Of a DNA stretch of 64,000 nucleotides, positions 18,253 to 27,489 are shown in pieces. A program made the translations under genes and the position numbers. Each line of letters opens with the position of its first letter. Within the stretch, counting starts at the first letter, position 1. The notes beneath the pieces are model-generated. The model worked only from the letters and a program-made list of their open reading frames with translations, ran no database searches and was not told where the DNA came from. The stretch comes from Paraclostridium benzoelyticum (GTDB taxonomy: Bacteria; Bacillota; Clostridia; Peptostreptococcales; Peptostreptococcaceae), in NCBI RefSeq assembly GCF_001006285.1, contig NZ_LBBT01000184.1:1-64000 (forward strand). Reading direction: 5' to 3'.

Positions 18253-18663
18253 CTATATTATTATTCCTTCGAAGTGATCTACTTCGTGTTGAATAATTTG
18301 TGCTGTAAATCCTGTAAATACTTGTTTATGTTTTTTAAAGTTTCTATCTAGGTACTCTACCTCTATTTTTTCATATCTAGTTGTTTTCCTAAATCCTTCT
18401 AAAGATAAACAACTTTCCTCAGCTTCATAAGGAATCTCTTTTTTTAGTATAACTGGATTCACCATAGGAATTATCATCTCCCCTACACTAAATACTAATA
18501 TACGCTTTTTTACTCCGATCATATTAGCTGCCATTCCTACACAATGGTCTAAATTTGCTCTTAATGTATCTATTAAATCATTTATAACGTCTACATCATC
18601 TTTTGTTGCAAGCTCTGATTTTTGTTCTAAAAATAATATATCCTTTACAACTGCTTTTATCAT
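18253..18663 (-). CDS. Peptide deformylase-like protein
   Basis: 136 residues of the peptide deformylase family. The zinc motif HEVDH (IIQHEVDHFEG) is intact near residue 127. Two other motifs are altered: the first reads GMAANMIG where active enzymes have G(L)AAxQ, and the second reads ESCLS in place of EGCLS, keeping the zinc-binding cysteine. It would remove N-terminal formyl groups, but the lost Gln may lower or change activity. This is the short form found as a second copy in clostridia. Transcribed alone. RBS AGAGAGG. Confidence 0.8.
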   Translation of the reverse strand: MIKAVVKDILFLEQKSELATKDDVDVINDLIDTLRANLDHCVGMAANMIGVKKRILVFSVGEMIIPMVNPVILKKEIPYEAEESCLSLEGFRKTTRYEKIEVEYLDRNFKKHKQVFTGFTAQIIQHEVDHFEGIII

Positions 18664-18745
18664 ACTTAATAACCTCTCTGATTTATCTAAATTAATATAA
18701 GTTTATATTAGTACAAGTATGTATTTCAGTCAAATTATTAAAATA

Positions 18746-19369
18746 TTAATTTTCTTCTACCATATATCTAAGAACAGTTTTTAATTTTCCGACTTCAGTC
18801 TTTCTAAAATCTGAAAGATATATTTCTCTATGAGCTTTTGTTTTTATCTTTAAATTATTTTCATTGCAAAACTCTTCCATAGCTGAAAAAGTTCTTGGTT
18901 CATCATCATAAGGTCCAACGTGAAGCATTTGTACTGAAGTTCCTTCTTTAATATTTTTAAGCTCTACTTTTTCTAATAATGGATTTAATTTTTTCTTTTT
19001 TGCAATATCCATAGCTATATTGAAAACTTCTTCATTTACAAATTCAGGTTGTCTAATCATTAATGTGTAAACTAGCTCATCCTTGTTAAGGACTTCTTCA
19101 GCTCTGCCTTTTTCAGTTAGGTCCCATATTCCTTCTAATGGATATACTGTGTATTCAAAATATCCTTCTGGGGTAATACCTTTTTTAGGCATCATTCTTA
19201 TTGCATAAGCTAGCGAGTATAGAGTTTCTATAGCTTTTGAGAATCCTTCACTATTTGGGTTTCCTTGGCCTTTTAGAGTTAGGAATTTGAATTCAGGTAT
19301 TTCTACTAGTTGAGGTTTTTCTTTTGGTATATAATATTCTTTTTGTTTTTTTCTCCATTCATGTTTCAT
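18746..19369 (-). CDS. GyrI-like small-molecule-binding protein
   Basis: 207 residues of the GyrI-like (SOUL/AraC effector) family without a DNA-binding domain. Recognisable stretches are FKFLTLKGQGNPNSEGF, YPLEGIWDL and MLHVGPYDDEPRTF. Such stand-alone proteins bind or hydrolyse hydrophobic toxic compounds. No signal or membrane segment. It follows the GNAT gene on the same strand with a 51-nt gap; an AAAGGAGG site precedes the ATG. Confidence 0.8.
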   Translation of the reverse strand: MKHEWRKKQKEYYIPKEKPQLVEIPEFKFLTLKGQGNPNSEGFSKAIETLYSLAYAIRMMPKKGITPEGYFEYTVYPLEGIWDLTEKGRAEEVLNKDELVYTLMIRQPEFVNEEVFNIAMDIAKKKKLNPLLEKVELKNIKEGTSVQMLHVGPYDDEPRTFSAMEEFCNENNLKIKTKAHREIYLSDFRKTEVGKLKTVLRYMVEEN

Positions 19370-19420
19370 GAATATCGCCTCCTTTATTATTACTATTTTA
19401 TACTTTTTTATAGAATTTTC

Positions 19421-19816
19421 TTATTTTCTCTTCATGCCACAAGCTTCTGGCTCTACATATTCAAATTTAAATTTTGAATATAGTTTATCAGCAGGTTTAT
19501 TTGCAATTAAACAAACATATGCATGTTCGTCAGTATTTTGTTCTAAATAAGTATCAATTTCTTTCATAATTGTCTGCCCAAAACCTTGTCCTTGATACTT
19601 AGGATCTACCATAATGTCAGAAATAACATAAGTTATTCCTTTATCACCAACGATTCTTCCAAATCCAATCAAATCGTTGTTATCCCATAAAGAAACTATA
19701 AATAATGAATTTTTCAAAGCTATTTCTGATTTTATTAAATCTTTTTCTCCCATTCCTGTTCTTAGCCTTAGCGAAATATATTCTATTGCTGATGGTGGCG
19801 TGTATCTTATATCCAT
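19421..19816 (-). CDS. GNAT-family N-acetyltransferase
   Basis: 131 residues with the acetyl-CoA binding signature DIMVDPKYQGQGFGQTIM (Q/RxxGxG/A) near residue 70-87. It transfers acetyl groups to an unknown small molecule or protein. Preceded by AGAGGAGG. Probably co-transcribed with the GyrI-like gene downstream. Confidence 0.85.
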   Translation of the reverse strand: MDIRYTPPSAIEYISLRLRTGMGEKDLIKSEIALKNSLFIVSLWDNNDLIGFGRIVGDKGITYVISDIMVDPKYQGQGFGQTIMKEIDTYLEQNTDEHAYVCLIANKPADKLYSKFKFEYVEPEACGMKRK

Positions 19817-19974
19817 ATTTTTAACCTCCTCTGTGTATTTAGATTTAACTATCCAGCTATAATAGTATTATTTAATATTGTATATTAGTTTTTATTTATT
19901 TTACCATCTATTCTATCTGAAGTTTTACTCGTTTTTCTAAAATATAGTCTAACTTCGTTGTTAGTTAGTACAAT

Positions 19975-20010
19975 AAAAAAGGACATCTTCTATTTTTCAG
20001 ACGTCCTTTT
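19975..20010 (-). terminator. Terminator of the glycoside operon
   Basis: Stem AAAAGGACATCT / AGACGTCCTTTT with one mismatch and T-runs on both sides, located 26 nt beyond the stop of the GH13 gene on the minus strand. Confidence 0.8.
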
Positions 20011-20035
20011 ACCAATATTTAAATGATAATTTTTT

Positions 20036-21730
20036 TTACTTAACTTTTATCCACGCAAATCCATATGGTTTTAAAGTTAATTTTCCATCTATTCTTGATT
20101 CATCTAATATATTTACTCCTCTAACACCACAGTCTAATGTCTTTTCTTTAGATGTAATATTTACTATATATAAAATTTTTTCATTAGTTTCTTTATTTTC
20201 ACGCTCTAATGAAAATATTTCATTTCCAAAATCTAATACTTTTTGAGTTCCATATGGAGAAAATGCACTCTCTGACTTTCTTGTATCTATTAATTTCTTG
20301 AATTTTGTAAATATCTTATTTCTTCTACTATCACTTTCCAACTCCTCACAAATCCTATTATACTCTAGCTTCTCTCTGTTTATTCTTCTATTAATTCCAG
20401 ATTCTTCTACTCCTTTATAATAATTCCTTGATCCTAATAATGAGTGATAGTATATAGCTGGGACTCCTATAAAAGATAATAATAAAGAATGAGCTGACAA
20501 TATCTTTTGTACTTGTAAATCCTCTTCTATATCCTCATCTTTATTTAAAAGAGCATCTAAATAATTTATGTTTAACTCATAAACTGACTTTGTACCATCT
20601 TCATTATTTTTATATGATACTCTACCACCATTAGTTATAGTTTTATCTACTAATACTTGTTTTTCTTCTTCCGTAAGTATTCCTTCAGTAGGTCTCATCC
20701 CTATACCATCATGACTTGATAAAAAATTAAAGTAAGTTGCCTTGTCAGATACTTTATCTATAGTACTTGCCCAATTTGTTAGCTTTGTTGAATCATGTTC
20801 AGTAAAAGCATGAAGTGTAAGCGGTGGCAATGCAAATTGGTAAACCATATGAGCTTCATTTTTTGTGTCACCAAAGTAACTTATATTTTCTAAATGTGGT
20901 ACATTAGTTTCTGTTATTATTTGAGTGTTAGGTTTAAAATAGTCTAATATTATTCTCCATAATTGTATTATCATATGAGTTTGAGGAAGATGTATACAGC
21001 TAGTTCCTGATTCTTTCCATAAAAATCCTATAGCATCTAGTCTTATAGATGTTGCTCCATTTAAAGCATAGTTTAGTAGAATTTCTGTAGTTTCTATAAG
21101 AACAGGGAAATACTTTATATTTATATCTATCTGATCTTCACTAAATGTAGTCCATGCAGTTTTAGTTCCATTTTTACTTTCATACTCGTGTATAAGTGGA
21201 GAAGTCCTAGGTCTTACTACCTTTGAATAATCAAATGTTTCATCTTTTGGTATAAAATAATTTTGATATTTTTCTTCTCCATTTAAATAGCCTTTAAACC
21301 AGTTACTACTTTTTGATATGTGATTTGCTACAAAATCATACATAAGTCTATAATCTTTAGATATCATATTTATATTATCCCAGTTTCCTAATTTTTCATC
21401 TATTTTCATATAGTCAACAACTGAAAAACCATCATCAGATGTATACTCAAACATAGGTAATATATGAATGTCTGTTATGCTATCTCCTACTTTATTGTTT
21501 AAAAACTTATTTAAAGAATCTATAGTAGGCATACCTTCTTCATATATACTATCACCGTAAGTTATTAAGTATATATTTTTCTCAGATATGTCCTCTACCT
21601 TGTCAAAACATTTACCTTCAAATTTTTCTATTGTAGACTTCATTATTTCAAAAAATTCTGGCTTATATTCTTCTTTATATATAGACTTAATTTTTTCTTC
21701 TATGTTTTTTAAAAGCATATTCTTATCCAT
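20036..21730 (-). CDS. GH13_18 glucosylglycerate/sucrose phosphorylase
   Basis: 564 residues of the sucrose phosphorylase subfamily of GH13, close in length to E. coli YcjM (glucosylglycerate phosphorylase, 559). Barrel motifs: DIHILPMFEYTSDDGFSV near 95, ATSIRLDAIGFLWKESGT with the nucleophile Asp, IITETNVPH with the acid/base Glu, and FLSSHDGIGMRP. It would split a glucoside with phosphate to glucose 1-phosphate. Its ATG overlaps the end of the GH38 gene by 8 nt, so the two are translationally coupled. The GH38 and MngA-like PTS partners favour glucosylglycerate over sucrose. Confidence 0.85.
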   Translation of the reverse strand: MDKNMLLKNIEEKIKSIYKEEYKPEFFEIMKSTIEKFEGKCFDKVEDISEKNIYLITYGDSIYEEGMPTIDSLNKFLNNKVGDSITDIHILPMFEYTSDDGFSVVDYMKIDEKLGNWDNINMISKDYRLMYDFVANHISKSSNWFKGYLNGEEKYQNYFIPKDETFDYSKVVRPRTSPLIHEYESKNGTKTAWTTFSEDQIDINIKYFPVLIETTEILLNYALNGATSIRLDAIGFLWKESGTSCIHLPQTHMIIQLWRIILDYFKPNTQIITETNVPHLENISYFGDTKNEAHMVYQFALPPLTLHAFTEHDSTKLTNWASTIDKVSDKATYFNFLSSHDGIGMRPTEGILTEEEKQVLVDKTITNGGRVSYKNNEDGTKSVYELNINYLDALLNKDEDIEEDLQVQKILSAHSLLLSFIGVPAIYYHSLLGSRNYYKGVEESGINRRINREKLEYNRICEELESDSRRNKIFTKFKKLIDTRKSESAFSPYGTQKVLDFGNEIFSLERENKETNEKILYIVNITSKEKTLDCGVRGVNILDESRIDGKLTLKPYGFAWIKVK

Positions 21731-24386
21731 GGTGTTTTCCTCCTAGTAACTTTAATGTCACATATCCTTTAGGGTTTATCTTTATTTTGCTATTTAAACT
21801 TTCTAATTCTTTTTCATACAAGTTAGTTATTATTATATCTTTTATATAATCACTATTTATACTTACTTCCTTAGTTGTAGCCGTTGGATTAAATAATCTT
21901 ACTATTATACCATCTTTTTCATATGCTTCTTTACATACACTCATAAATATATCTTCATTATTTATGCTAAATAAACTATAATTTGATAGGTTAATAGTAT
22001 GATTTTTAGGTATTTCAAACCTTTCTAACCTTTCTTCAAAAAGATTTAAATCTTGCTTCTGATATGATGTGTATTTGTTTATAAATCTGTCCGTTACTTC
22101 AAATAACTCTGATACATCTTCATTAGATACATTAAAGTATATTGCATATTCAAATTTCATGCTCTTAATAAGCTCTGCATCCTTAGTATAAACTACTTTA
22201 TTATTTATCCCCGATGCTCTTCCAGGTCTCCAGGCTAAGTTGTCTCTTCCTAATACTCCAACACTTCTATATAAAGTAAGTGCTATCTTTTTATCTTCTA
22301 AAACTTCATATTCCTTTATCCCCTTTGTTATTAATCCAAACGCATTATTATCATTTCTAAGTGCAACAAAGTTTTCTAATCCATATATGCATACTGGCTT
22401 TTCTGCAAATTTTCTTTCAATCCAAGTATCTAAATACTTATTATGATTTTGTCTTTTTATCGCAGAGAATCCTTGATCGCTTAATGAAAAGTTTGAATTT
22501 ATATTTGTATTGTGCACTACTCTTAGTCTATGATCTTTAATATTGTTATCTATATCATGTGAAACTCTTATAAAGTTTTCACCTTTTCTCATTTCTATTT
22601 TTGTTAATATTTCTAATGTTTTAGATTTTTCATTTATCTTTCTTTCTTTTATATCAAAAGGCACAACTATTTCATGGTTTAATATCATAGTTTGTACCAA
22701 ATCACTTTTACATACCTCTATCAAATTAGCTTCTGTTGATAATATATTTTCATCTGAGTCTAATGGTGAAAAATCATACGAATCTCCGTAATCTCCACAA
22801 TTTTCAAAGTAAATCAGGTTATCTATTTTTTCTTTAGTAAGTTTATTAACTAATTCTAAGTTATTCTCGTTAAAAGTTAATTTGTATATATCATTTTCTA
22901 TGCTTCGGTCTTTAGATTCCAATAATTTTGACCCTAAATTTTTATTATCTTCGCTAACTATTAAGGTAGTAAATCCCATAGCTTTTATATTTACACCAGA
23001 TATTCTCACTTCAGTTCTATAGTATCCTTGTAGCTCTACTTCTTTTTCTCCTTCAGCAGTTACTAATACCTGTTTTCCTCCACTTATCTTTTCTTGATTA
23101 TTTATAGTAAATTCTAAAGACTCTCCATCTAAAGTTTTTATTTCTATATTTTTTTCATTAGTAAATACTACAGACTCAATTATTTCGTTCATATCCTTAG
23201 CCTTAGTATTGAATACTAATAATAAATCATCTCTATTTAAATGTTTGCTCACTGCTATTGTAATTTGCTTTTTAATAATATTTATTAATCCATCACACAT
23301 TCTATTAACTTTTTCAAGTCTTGCAATGATATCCCTATTTGTATCATCTGAATTGCATCCACCTATACTATCATGGGCATGAGCATCAAACAGTAACTTC
23401 CACATAACGTCTAACCATCTTGATTTGTAACTTATTCCTAATGACTTTCCTATAACACCTAATGGCTCTAGTACGTAAAGTATTTTATTTTCTACTAATG
23501 TGTTTAAATATTTTATGTCATATCTTTGAGATTTTATAGTATTGTGTATTCTTGATTTTTCACATGCTATAAGTTCTCCGTATATTTCATTTTTAAAATC
23601 TTTAACCCAAGTATCATTCATAAACGTCTCATAATCAGATAATACAAATTCATAAATATCTTGCTTTTCATTTAATTCTTTTATAATTTGAGGAAAATTC
23701 TCTCTTACTAAAACTTGATCTCCCCCAGATGGTAAAAGCAAATTATCACAATCCTTATTTAAACTTTCTAGCTTTTTAAGCATAGGTATCAGCTTACCAT
23801 ATATATACTCATCATCAGAAGCTAAAAATTTACCTGGTCCATACCCTAAATAAATATTGTTCGCTCTTATACTTTCATTATCAGGAGATACCCACTTAAA
23901 GTTTAAATTCTTCTTTAAGTCATCGGTGTATAAACCTCTTTGTAATATACTGTCTTCTATTCCAAATCCCTTAAATATAGATGGTAAATATGCATTTTGC
24001 CCAAATATATCTGGAAGATATCCTACATTCATACTATGACCGTATTCATTTCCTAGTCTTGTTCCATATAAAAGGTTCCTAATTATAGATTCTTTGTTTA
24101 CTAATATAGAATCTGTTTGAGTATACCAAGGACCAACAAATATCCTTTTATCTCTTACCAGTTCTTTAAGCCTTTTCTTTTCTTCTGGATATAACTTTAT
24201 TAGCTCCTCTACAACTGATAACTGTGCATCAAAAGTATAAGATTTAAAGTCTTTATTATTTTCAAGTACATCCATTAAATATGGCATGTTTTCACCTAAC
24301 AATATATTTGAATCTTCTATTGTAAAGTACCACTCTCTATCCCAGTGAGAATGAGGTACCACATATACTTTTTTCTTATTATTCAT
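21723..24386 (-). CDS. GH38 alpha-mannosidase, MngB-like
   Basis: 887 residues from the ATG at 24384-24386; the earlier in-frame ATG at 24398 lies within the AGGAGGAAG ribosome site itself. N-terminal metal motif PHSHWDREW (residues 11-19), nucleophile region VGYLPDIFGQNAYLPSIFKGF, and HDSIGGCNSDDTNRD. Length fits E. coli MngB (877), which hydrolyses mannosyl-6-phosphoglycerate to mannose 6-phosphate and glycerate. Second gene of the PTS operon. General alpha-mannoside hydrolysis is the alternative. Confidence 0.87.
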   Translation of the reverse strand: MNNKKKVYVVPHSHWDREWYFTIEDSNILLGENMPYLMDVLENNKDFKSYTFDAQLSVVEELIKLYPEEKKRLKELVRDKRIFVGPWYTQTDSILVNKESIIRNLLYGTRLGNEYGHSMNVGYLPDIFGQNAYLPSIFKGFGIEDSILQRGLYTDDLKKNLNFKWVSPDNESIRANNIYLGYGPGKFLASDDEYIYGKLIPMLKKLESLNKDCDNLLLPSGGDQVLVRENFPQIIKELNEKQDIYEFVLSDYETFMNDTWVKDFKNEIYGELIACEKSRIHNTIKSQRYDIKYLNTLVENKILYVLEPLGVIGKSLGISYKSRWLDVMWKLLFDAHAHDSIGGCNSDDTNRDIIARLEKVNRMCDGLINIIKKQITIAVSKHLNRDDLLLVFNTKAKDMNEIIESVVFTNEKNIEIKTLDGESLEFTINNQEKISGGKQVLVTAEGEKEVELQGYYRTEVRISGVNIKAMGFTTLIVSEDNKNLGSKLLESKDRSIENDIYKLTFNENNLELVNKLTKEKIDNLIYFENCGDYGDSYDFSPLDSDENILSTEANLIEVCKSDLVQTMILNHEIVVPFDIKERKINEKSKTLEILTKIEMRKGENFIRVSHDIDNNIKDHRLRVVHNTNINSNFSLSDQGFSAIKRQNHNKYLDTWIERKFAEKPVCIYGLENFVALRNDNNAFGLITKGIKEYEVLEDKKIALTLYRSVGVLGRDNLAWRPGRASGINNKVVYTKDAELIKSMKFEYAIYFNVSNEDVSELFEVTDRFINKYTSYQKQDLNLFEERLERFEIPKNHTINLSNYSLFSINNEDIFMSVCKEAYEKDGIIVRLFNPTATTKEVSINSDYIKDIIITNLYEKELESLNSKIKINPKGYVTLKLLGGKHHG

Positions 24387-24442
24387 ATCTTCCTCCATTT
24401 AAAATATTGATATTTTTAAATAATCTTCAATTTTTAAAAATA

Positions 24443-24479
24443 GGAATTATCCAAAACTAATTTAATTTTGAATAATTCC
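24443..24479 (-). terminator. Hairpin between PTS and GH38 genes
   Basis: GGAATTAT..AAAA / TTTT..ATAATTCC stem with one mismatch, followed on the minus strand by CCTATTTTTAAAAATT. Inside the operon it would act as a partial terminator or RNA stabiliser, letting the transporter be made in excess over the two enzymes. Confidence 0.6.
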
Positions 24480-24487
24480 CCCTTTAA

Positions 24488-26470
24488 TTAAGATATTTTT
24501 CTCATACTATCATCTGAGTTCTTAGCTTCTTCTTTCTTTATTAAATAGAATCTAATAAATATATTAGCTAATGCTATAAACATACAACCTACTACTAACC
24601 CTAATATATAAGCCCATAAATTCTCTACTAAAGGCCATCCCCATATAGCTGGCAATGGATTCCATTGAACTGCCCCTAACATTACAGCTGTTGTCGAACC
24701 TATTATAGCCCCTATTACATTTATAGGTATTGTTATTAATGGGTTCTTTAACATGAAAGGTATAGCACCTTCACTTATTGCAATTAATCCAAGTAATATA
24801 GATGTATTTCCTACTACTCTTAAATTTTCATCAAATACTCTTCTCTTAACTATATATTTATCTAAAACAGTAGCTAATCCTAAACCTATTGGAGGTATTA
24901 CTATAGCTAGTACTCTTCCTGTTAATGGGAATATACTGTCTGCTGCAAGACCTATTGCGATTGCTCCTGCTGCCTTATTTATTGGTCCTCCTAAGTCAAA
25001 TGCTGTACATCCTGCTATTATTGCAGTTAATGCTATCGTCGAACCTGTTCCAAAAGATGCTATTACATTTGATAACCAACCATTTAATCCGCCAAATATA
25101 GGATCTACTAAATAGAAGTTTAATAAAAATACTACTAGTACAGATATTCCTGGTAATAAAAACATTGGTTTCATTGCTTGTAAATTTTTATTTAATTTTA
25201 TTTTTTCATTTAAAAACTTAGTTACATATCCTGAAACTAAACCTAGTATTAAAGCTCCTAGGAAACCTGAAGGTACTCCACCCTCAACTCCCCAAAATGT
25301 AAAATGTAATCCACCTGCAAAAGCACCACCCATAAATCCTGGTACTAACCCTGGTCTATCAGCAATTGAATATGCTACATATGCGGCAAATATTGGGTAG
25401 ATAAATTTAAATATCATTCCACCAAACTTATCTAAATATCCTAGCAGCGCATAAAGTTGATTTCCACTTTGTGTTAAAGTATCCATATTATCTATTTGTC
25501 CTAATCCCATTGCTGCTAACTTAGCAATCCCCATCATAAGTCCTGCTGCAACTATTACAGGAATCATATAAGATATACCTGTCATTACAGCTTCTACCAT
25601 TTCTTTTAATATACCTTGCTTAGCTCCTGAATCAGATGAAGCCGCTACTTCCTCATTAGAAACTTCTACTTTCCCATCTGGATTTTCTAATACTTTTGTT
25701 AGCAATTTTTCTGCATTCTTTAAAGGCTCTGCAACCCTAACTTTTACAAATTGCTTCCCTTGATATCTTTCCATATTTTTAACTGCAACATCACTAGCAA
25801 ATATTACTCCAGCTGCTTCTTCTATTTGTACTTTAGTATGTCTATCTTCTATACCATTAGCTCCTTGTTTCTCCGTTATAACCTTTATTCCCATCTTTTT
25901 ACCTGCTTTTTCTAATGCTTCAGCAGACATATAGGTATGAGCTATACCAGCTGCACATGCAGTTATAGCTAGTACAGTTTTTGTATATGTTTTATCTTCT
26001 TTACTTTCTTTCTTTTCACTATTCAAGTTCATTAAAAATTCTTTAGAATCTTTAGCCGTTCTTAAAGAATTGTAAAACTCTTCATTCATTAATGATACAG
26101 ATAATTCCGATAGTAATTTTAAGTGAGTAGAACCCTCTTCTGCCTTAGGTATAGCTAATAAAAATATTAAATCAACTTCATTATTTTCATCTATACTCTC
26201 CCAATCAGATATTTTATTGTTTAATCTAGCTACTGCAAAAGCAGCTTTATTTACTGATTCACACTTACCATGAGGTATTGCTAATCCTTTTTCTAATCCA
26301 GTTGGAGAATGTGCTTCTCTTTCCATTACAGTATTAAAAAACTCTTTTTGTGAACTAACGACACCTTCAGAATAAAGTTTATCTATTAATAACTTTATCG
26401 CTTCTTCTTTTGTACAAACATTCAAATCTAGCATAATTAGATTCTTGTTAGTCATATTAGCTAAGTTCAT
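24488..26470 (-). CDS. PTS EIIABC, fructose/mannosylglycerate type
   Basis: 660 residues from the ATG at 26468-26470; an ATG six bases earlier directly abuts the AGGAGG site, so the second start has better spacing. Domains in order: EIIA with phospho-His67 (AIPHGKC), EIIB with phospho-Cys172 (AITACAAGIAHTYM), then EIIC with about nine membrane spans. Length and order match E. coli MngA (658), which imports and phosphorylates 2-O-mannosyl-glycerate. Fructose is the alternative substrate, but no phosphofructokinase is nearby while GH38 and GH13 genes are. Confidence 0.9.
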   Translation of the reverse strand: MNLANMTNKNLIMLDLNVCTKEEAIKLLIDKLYSEGVVSSQKEFFNTVMEREAHSPTGLEKGLAIPHGKCESVNKAAFAVARLNNKISDWESIDENNEVDLIFLLAIPKAEEGSTHLKLLSELSVSLMNEEFYNSLRTAKDSKEFLMNLNSEKKESKEDKTYTKTVLAITACAAGIAHTYMSAEALEKAGKKMGIKVITEKQGANGIEDRHTKVQIEEAAGVIFASDVAVKNMERYQGKQFVKVRVAEPLKNAEKLLTKVLENPDGKVEVSNEEVAASSDSGAKQGILKEMVEAVMTGISYMIPVIVAAGLMMGIAKLAAMGLGQIDNMDTLTQSGNQLYALLGYLDKFGGMIFKFIYPIFAAYVAYSIADRPGLVPGFMGGAFAGGLHFTFWGVEGGVPSGFLGALILGLVSGYVTKFLNEKIKLNKNLQAMKPMFLLPGISVLVVFLLNFYLVDPIFGGLNGWLSNVIASFGTGSTIALTAIIAGCTAFDLGGPINKAAGAIAIGLAADSIFPLTGRVLAIVIPPIGLGLATVLDKYIVKRRVFDENLRVVGNTSILLGLIAISEGAIPFMLKNPLITIPINVIGAIIGSTTAVMLGAVQWNPLPAIWGWPLVENLWAYILGLVVGCMFIALANIFIRFYLIKKEEAKNSDDSMRKIS

Positions 26471-26482
26471 TTTCATCCTCCT

Positions 26483-26496
26483 ATAAAACGTTTACT
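26483..26496 (-). promoter_or_regulatory. Candidate CcpA (cre) site
   Basis: ATAAAACGTTTACT on the plus strand fits 12 of 14 positions of the cre consensus TGAAARCGYTTNCW. It lies just upstream of the ribosome site of the PTS gene, a position where CcpA would block transcription when glucose is present. Confidence 0.45.
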
Positions 26497-26558
26497 TAAA
26501 TATATCTTTAACTTATAATAGTATTATATATTACAAGAAAAACATTTTCTTATACATT

Positions 26559-26578
26559 AAAAGTACATTTGTACTTTT
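26559..26578. promoter_or_regulatory. Candidate RpiR operator
   Basis: AAAAGTACA-TT-TGTACTTTT, a perfect 9-2-9 inverted repeat in the space between the divergent PTS operon and rpiR-type gene. It is the only strong palindrome there, so it is the natural candidate for the RpiR regulator's site. Confidence 0.55.
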
Positions 26579-26619
26579 TAATAAAAATAAAGGCGGTGAT
26601 TAATATCAGTAGCTTTGTA

Positions 26620-27345
26620 ATGAAATTCTCACATAAATTAAATAATCTCAGTCATGCTGAAAAGCATATTTTTTACTACATAGATTCTAATATATCTCAA
26701 TCAAAAAATTTGTCATTAACAGCTTTAGCTGAAATAAATAGCGTAAGTACTACTACCATAATAAGAATGTGTTCTAAATTAGGACTATCTGGATATTCTG
26801 AACTGAAACATATAATCAAAGATTTAGATAAAGAAGATTTCACTAAAGATAGAGAACAGCAAATTAGTGATATCATAGCTAACTTAAATCAAAATATAGC
26901 AAATCTTAATACTACTAATATAAACAAATTAGCCAAAAGTATTAAAAATGCTAATAAAGTTGTAATAGTAGCTGTAGGTTTATCAAAACCTATTGGAGAA
27001 TATTTTTCTAAACTACTAATGCAAGTAAATAAAAATAGTTTTTATGTATATGAGTCTCATATGATTGACTTGTTAGATCAAAATATACAATATGGAGACT
27101 TAGTTATCTTTGTATCTAATAGCGGTGAGACAAATACGTTAATTACTTCATGCGAAAAATTTAAATATAAACAATTTACTACAGCAGCTATTATAAATAG
27201 ACCCAAATCTAGACTATCAACACTGGTTGATATTCCTATTAATACAAGTTCTCAGCAAGTTAAAATTTCCGGATATGATACTACCCCAAGGTCCACTCTA
27301 TTGGTAGTAATAGATATATTATTTGAAACTTATCTAAATTTATAA
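26620..27345 (+). CDS. RpiR-family transcriptional regulator
   Basis: About 241 residues: N-terminal RpiR helix-turn-helix (SHAEKHIFYYIDSN to TTTIIRMCSKLGLSGYSELK) and a C-terminal SIS sugar-phosphate domain (VVIVAVGLSKPIGEYFSKLL; VIFVSNSGETN). It should sense a phosphosugar made by the PTS operon and control it. The start is uncertain. The ATG at 26620 has no ribosome site. A good AGGCGG at 26591-26596 is best spaced from an ATC codon at 26605; GTG at 26596 and TTG at 26569 also lie in frame. The protein is shorter than typical RpiR members (about 280). Confidence 0.85.
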   Translation: MKFSHKLNNLSHAEKHIFYYIDSNISQSKNLSLTALAEINSVSTTTIIRMCSKLGLSGYSELKHIIKDLDKEDFTKDREQQISDIIANLNQNIANLNTTNINKLAKSIKNANKVVIVAVGLSKPIGEYFSKLLMQVNKNSFYVYESHMIDLLDQNIQYGDLVIFVSNSGETNTLITSCEKFKYKQFTTAAIINRPKSRLSTLVDIPINTSSQQVKISGYDTTPRSTLLVVIDILFETYLNL

Positions 27346-27417
27346 TTTTTATCTTCTTAATAATATAAATATACGCTATGATTTTGTTATAATTATTCTA
27401 TTGATTAATTTATAAAG

Positions 27418-27453
27418 AAAAAACACATTGAGTAGATTATCAATGTGTTTTCT
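27418..27453. terminator. Bidirectional terminator, CACATTGA type
   Basis: AAAACACATTGA / TCAATGTGTTTT with an 8-nt loop, between the convergent rpiR-type gene and the histidine kinase gene. The same core recurs at 34179 and 62305. Confidence 0.88.
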
Positions 27454-27489
27454 TTTAATTTTAGATATATTAATGATTTTAATTTTTAG

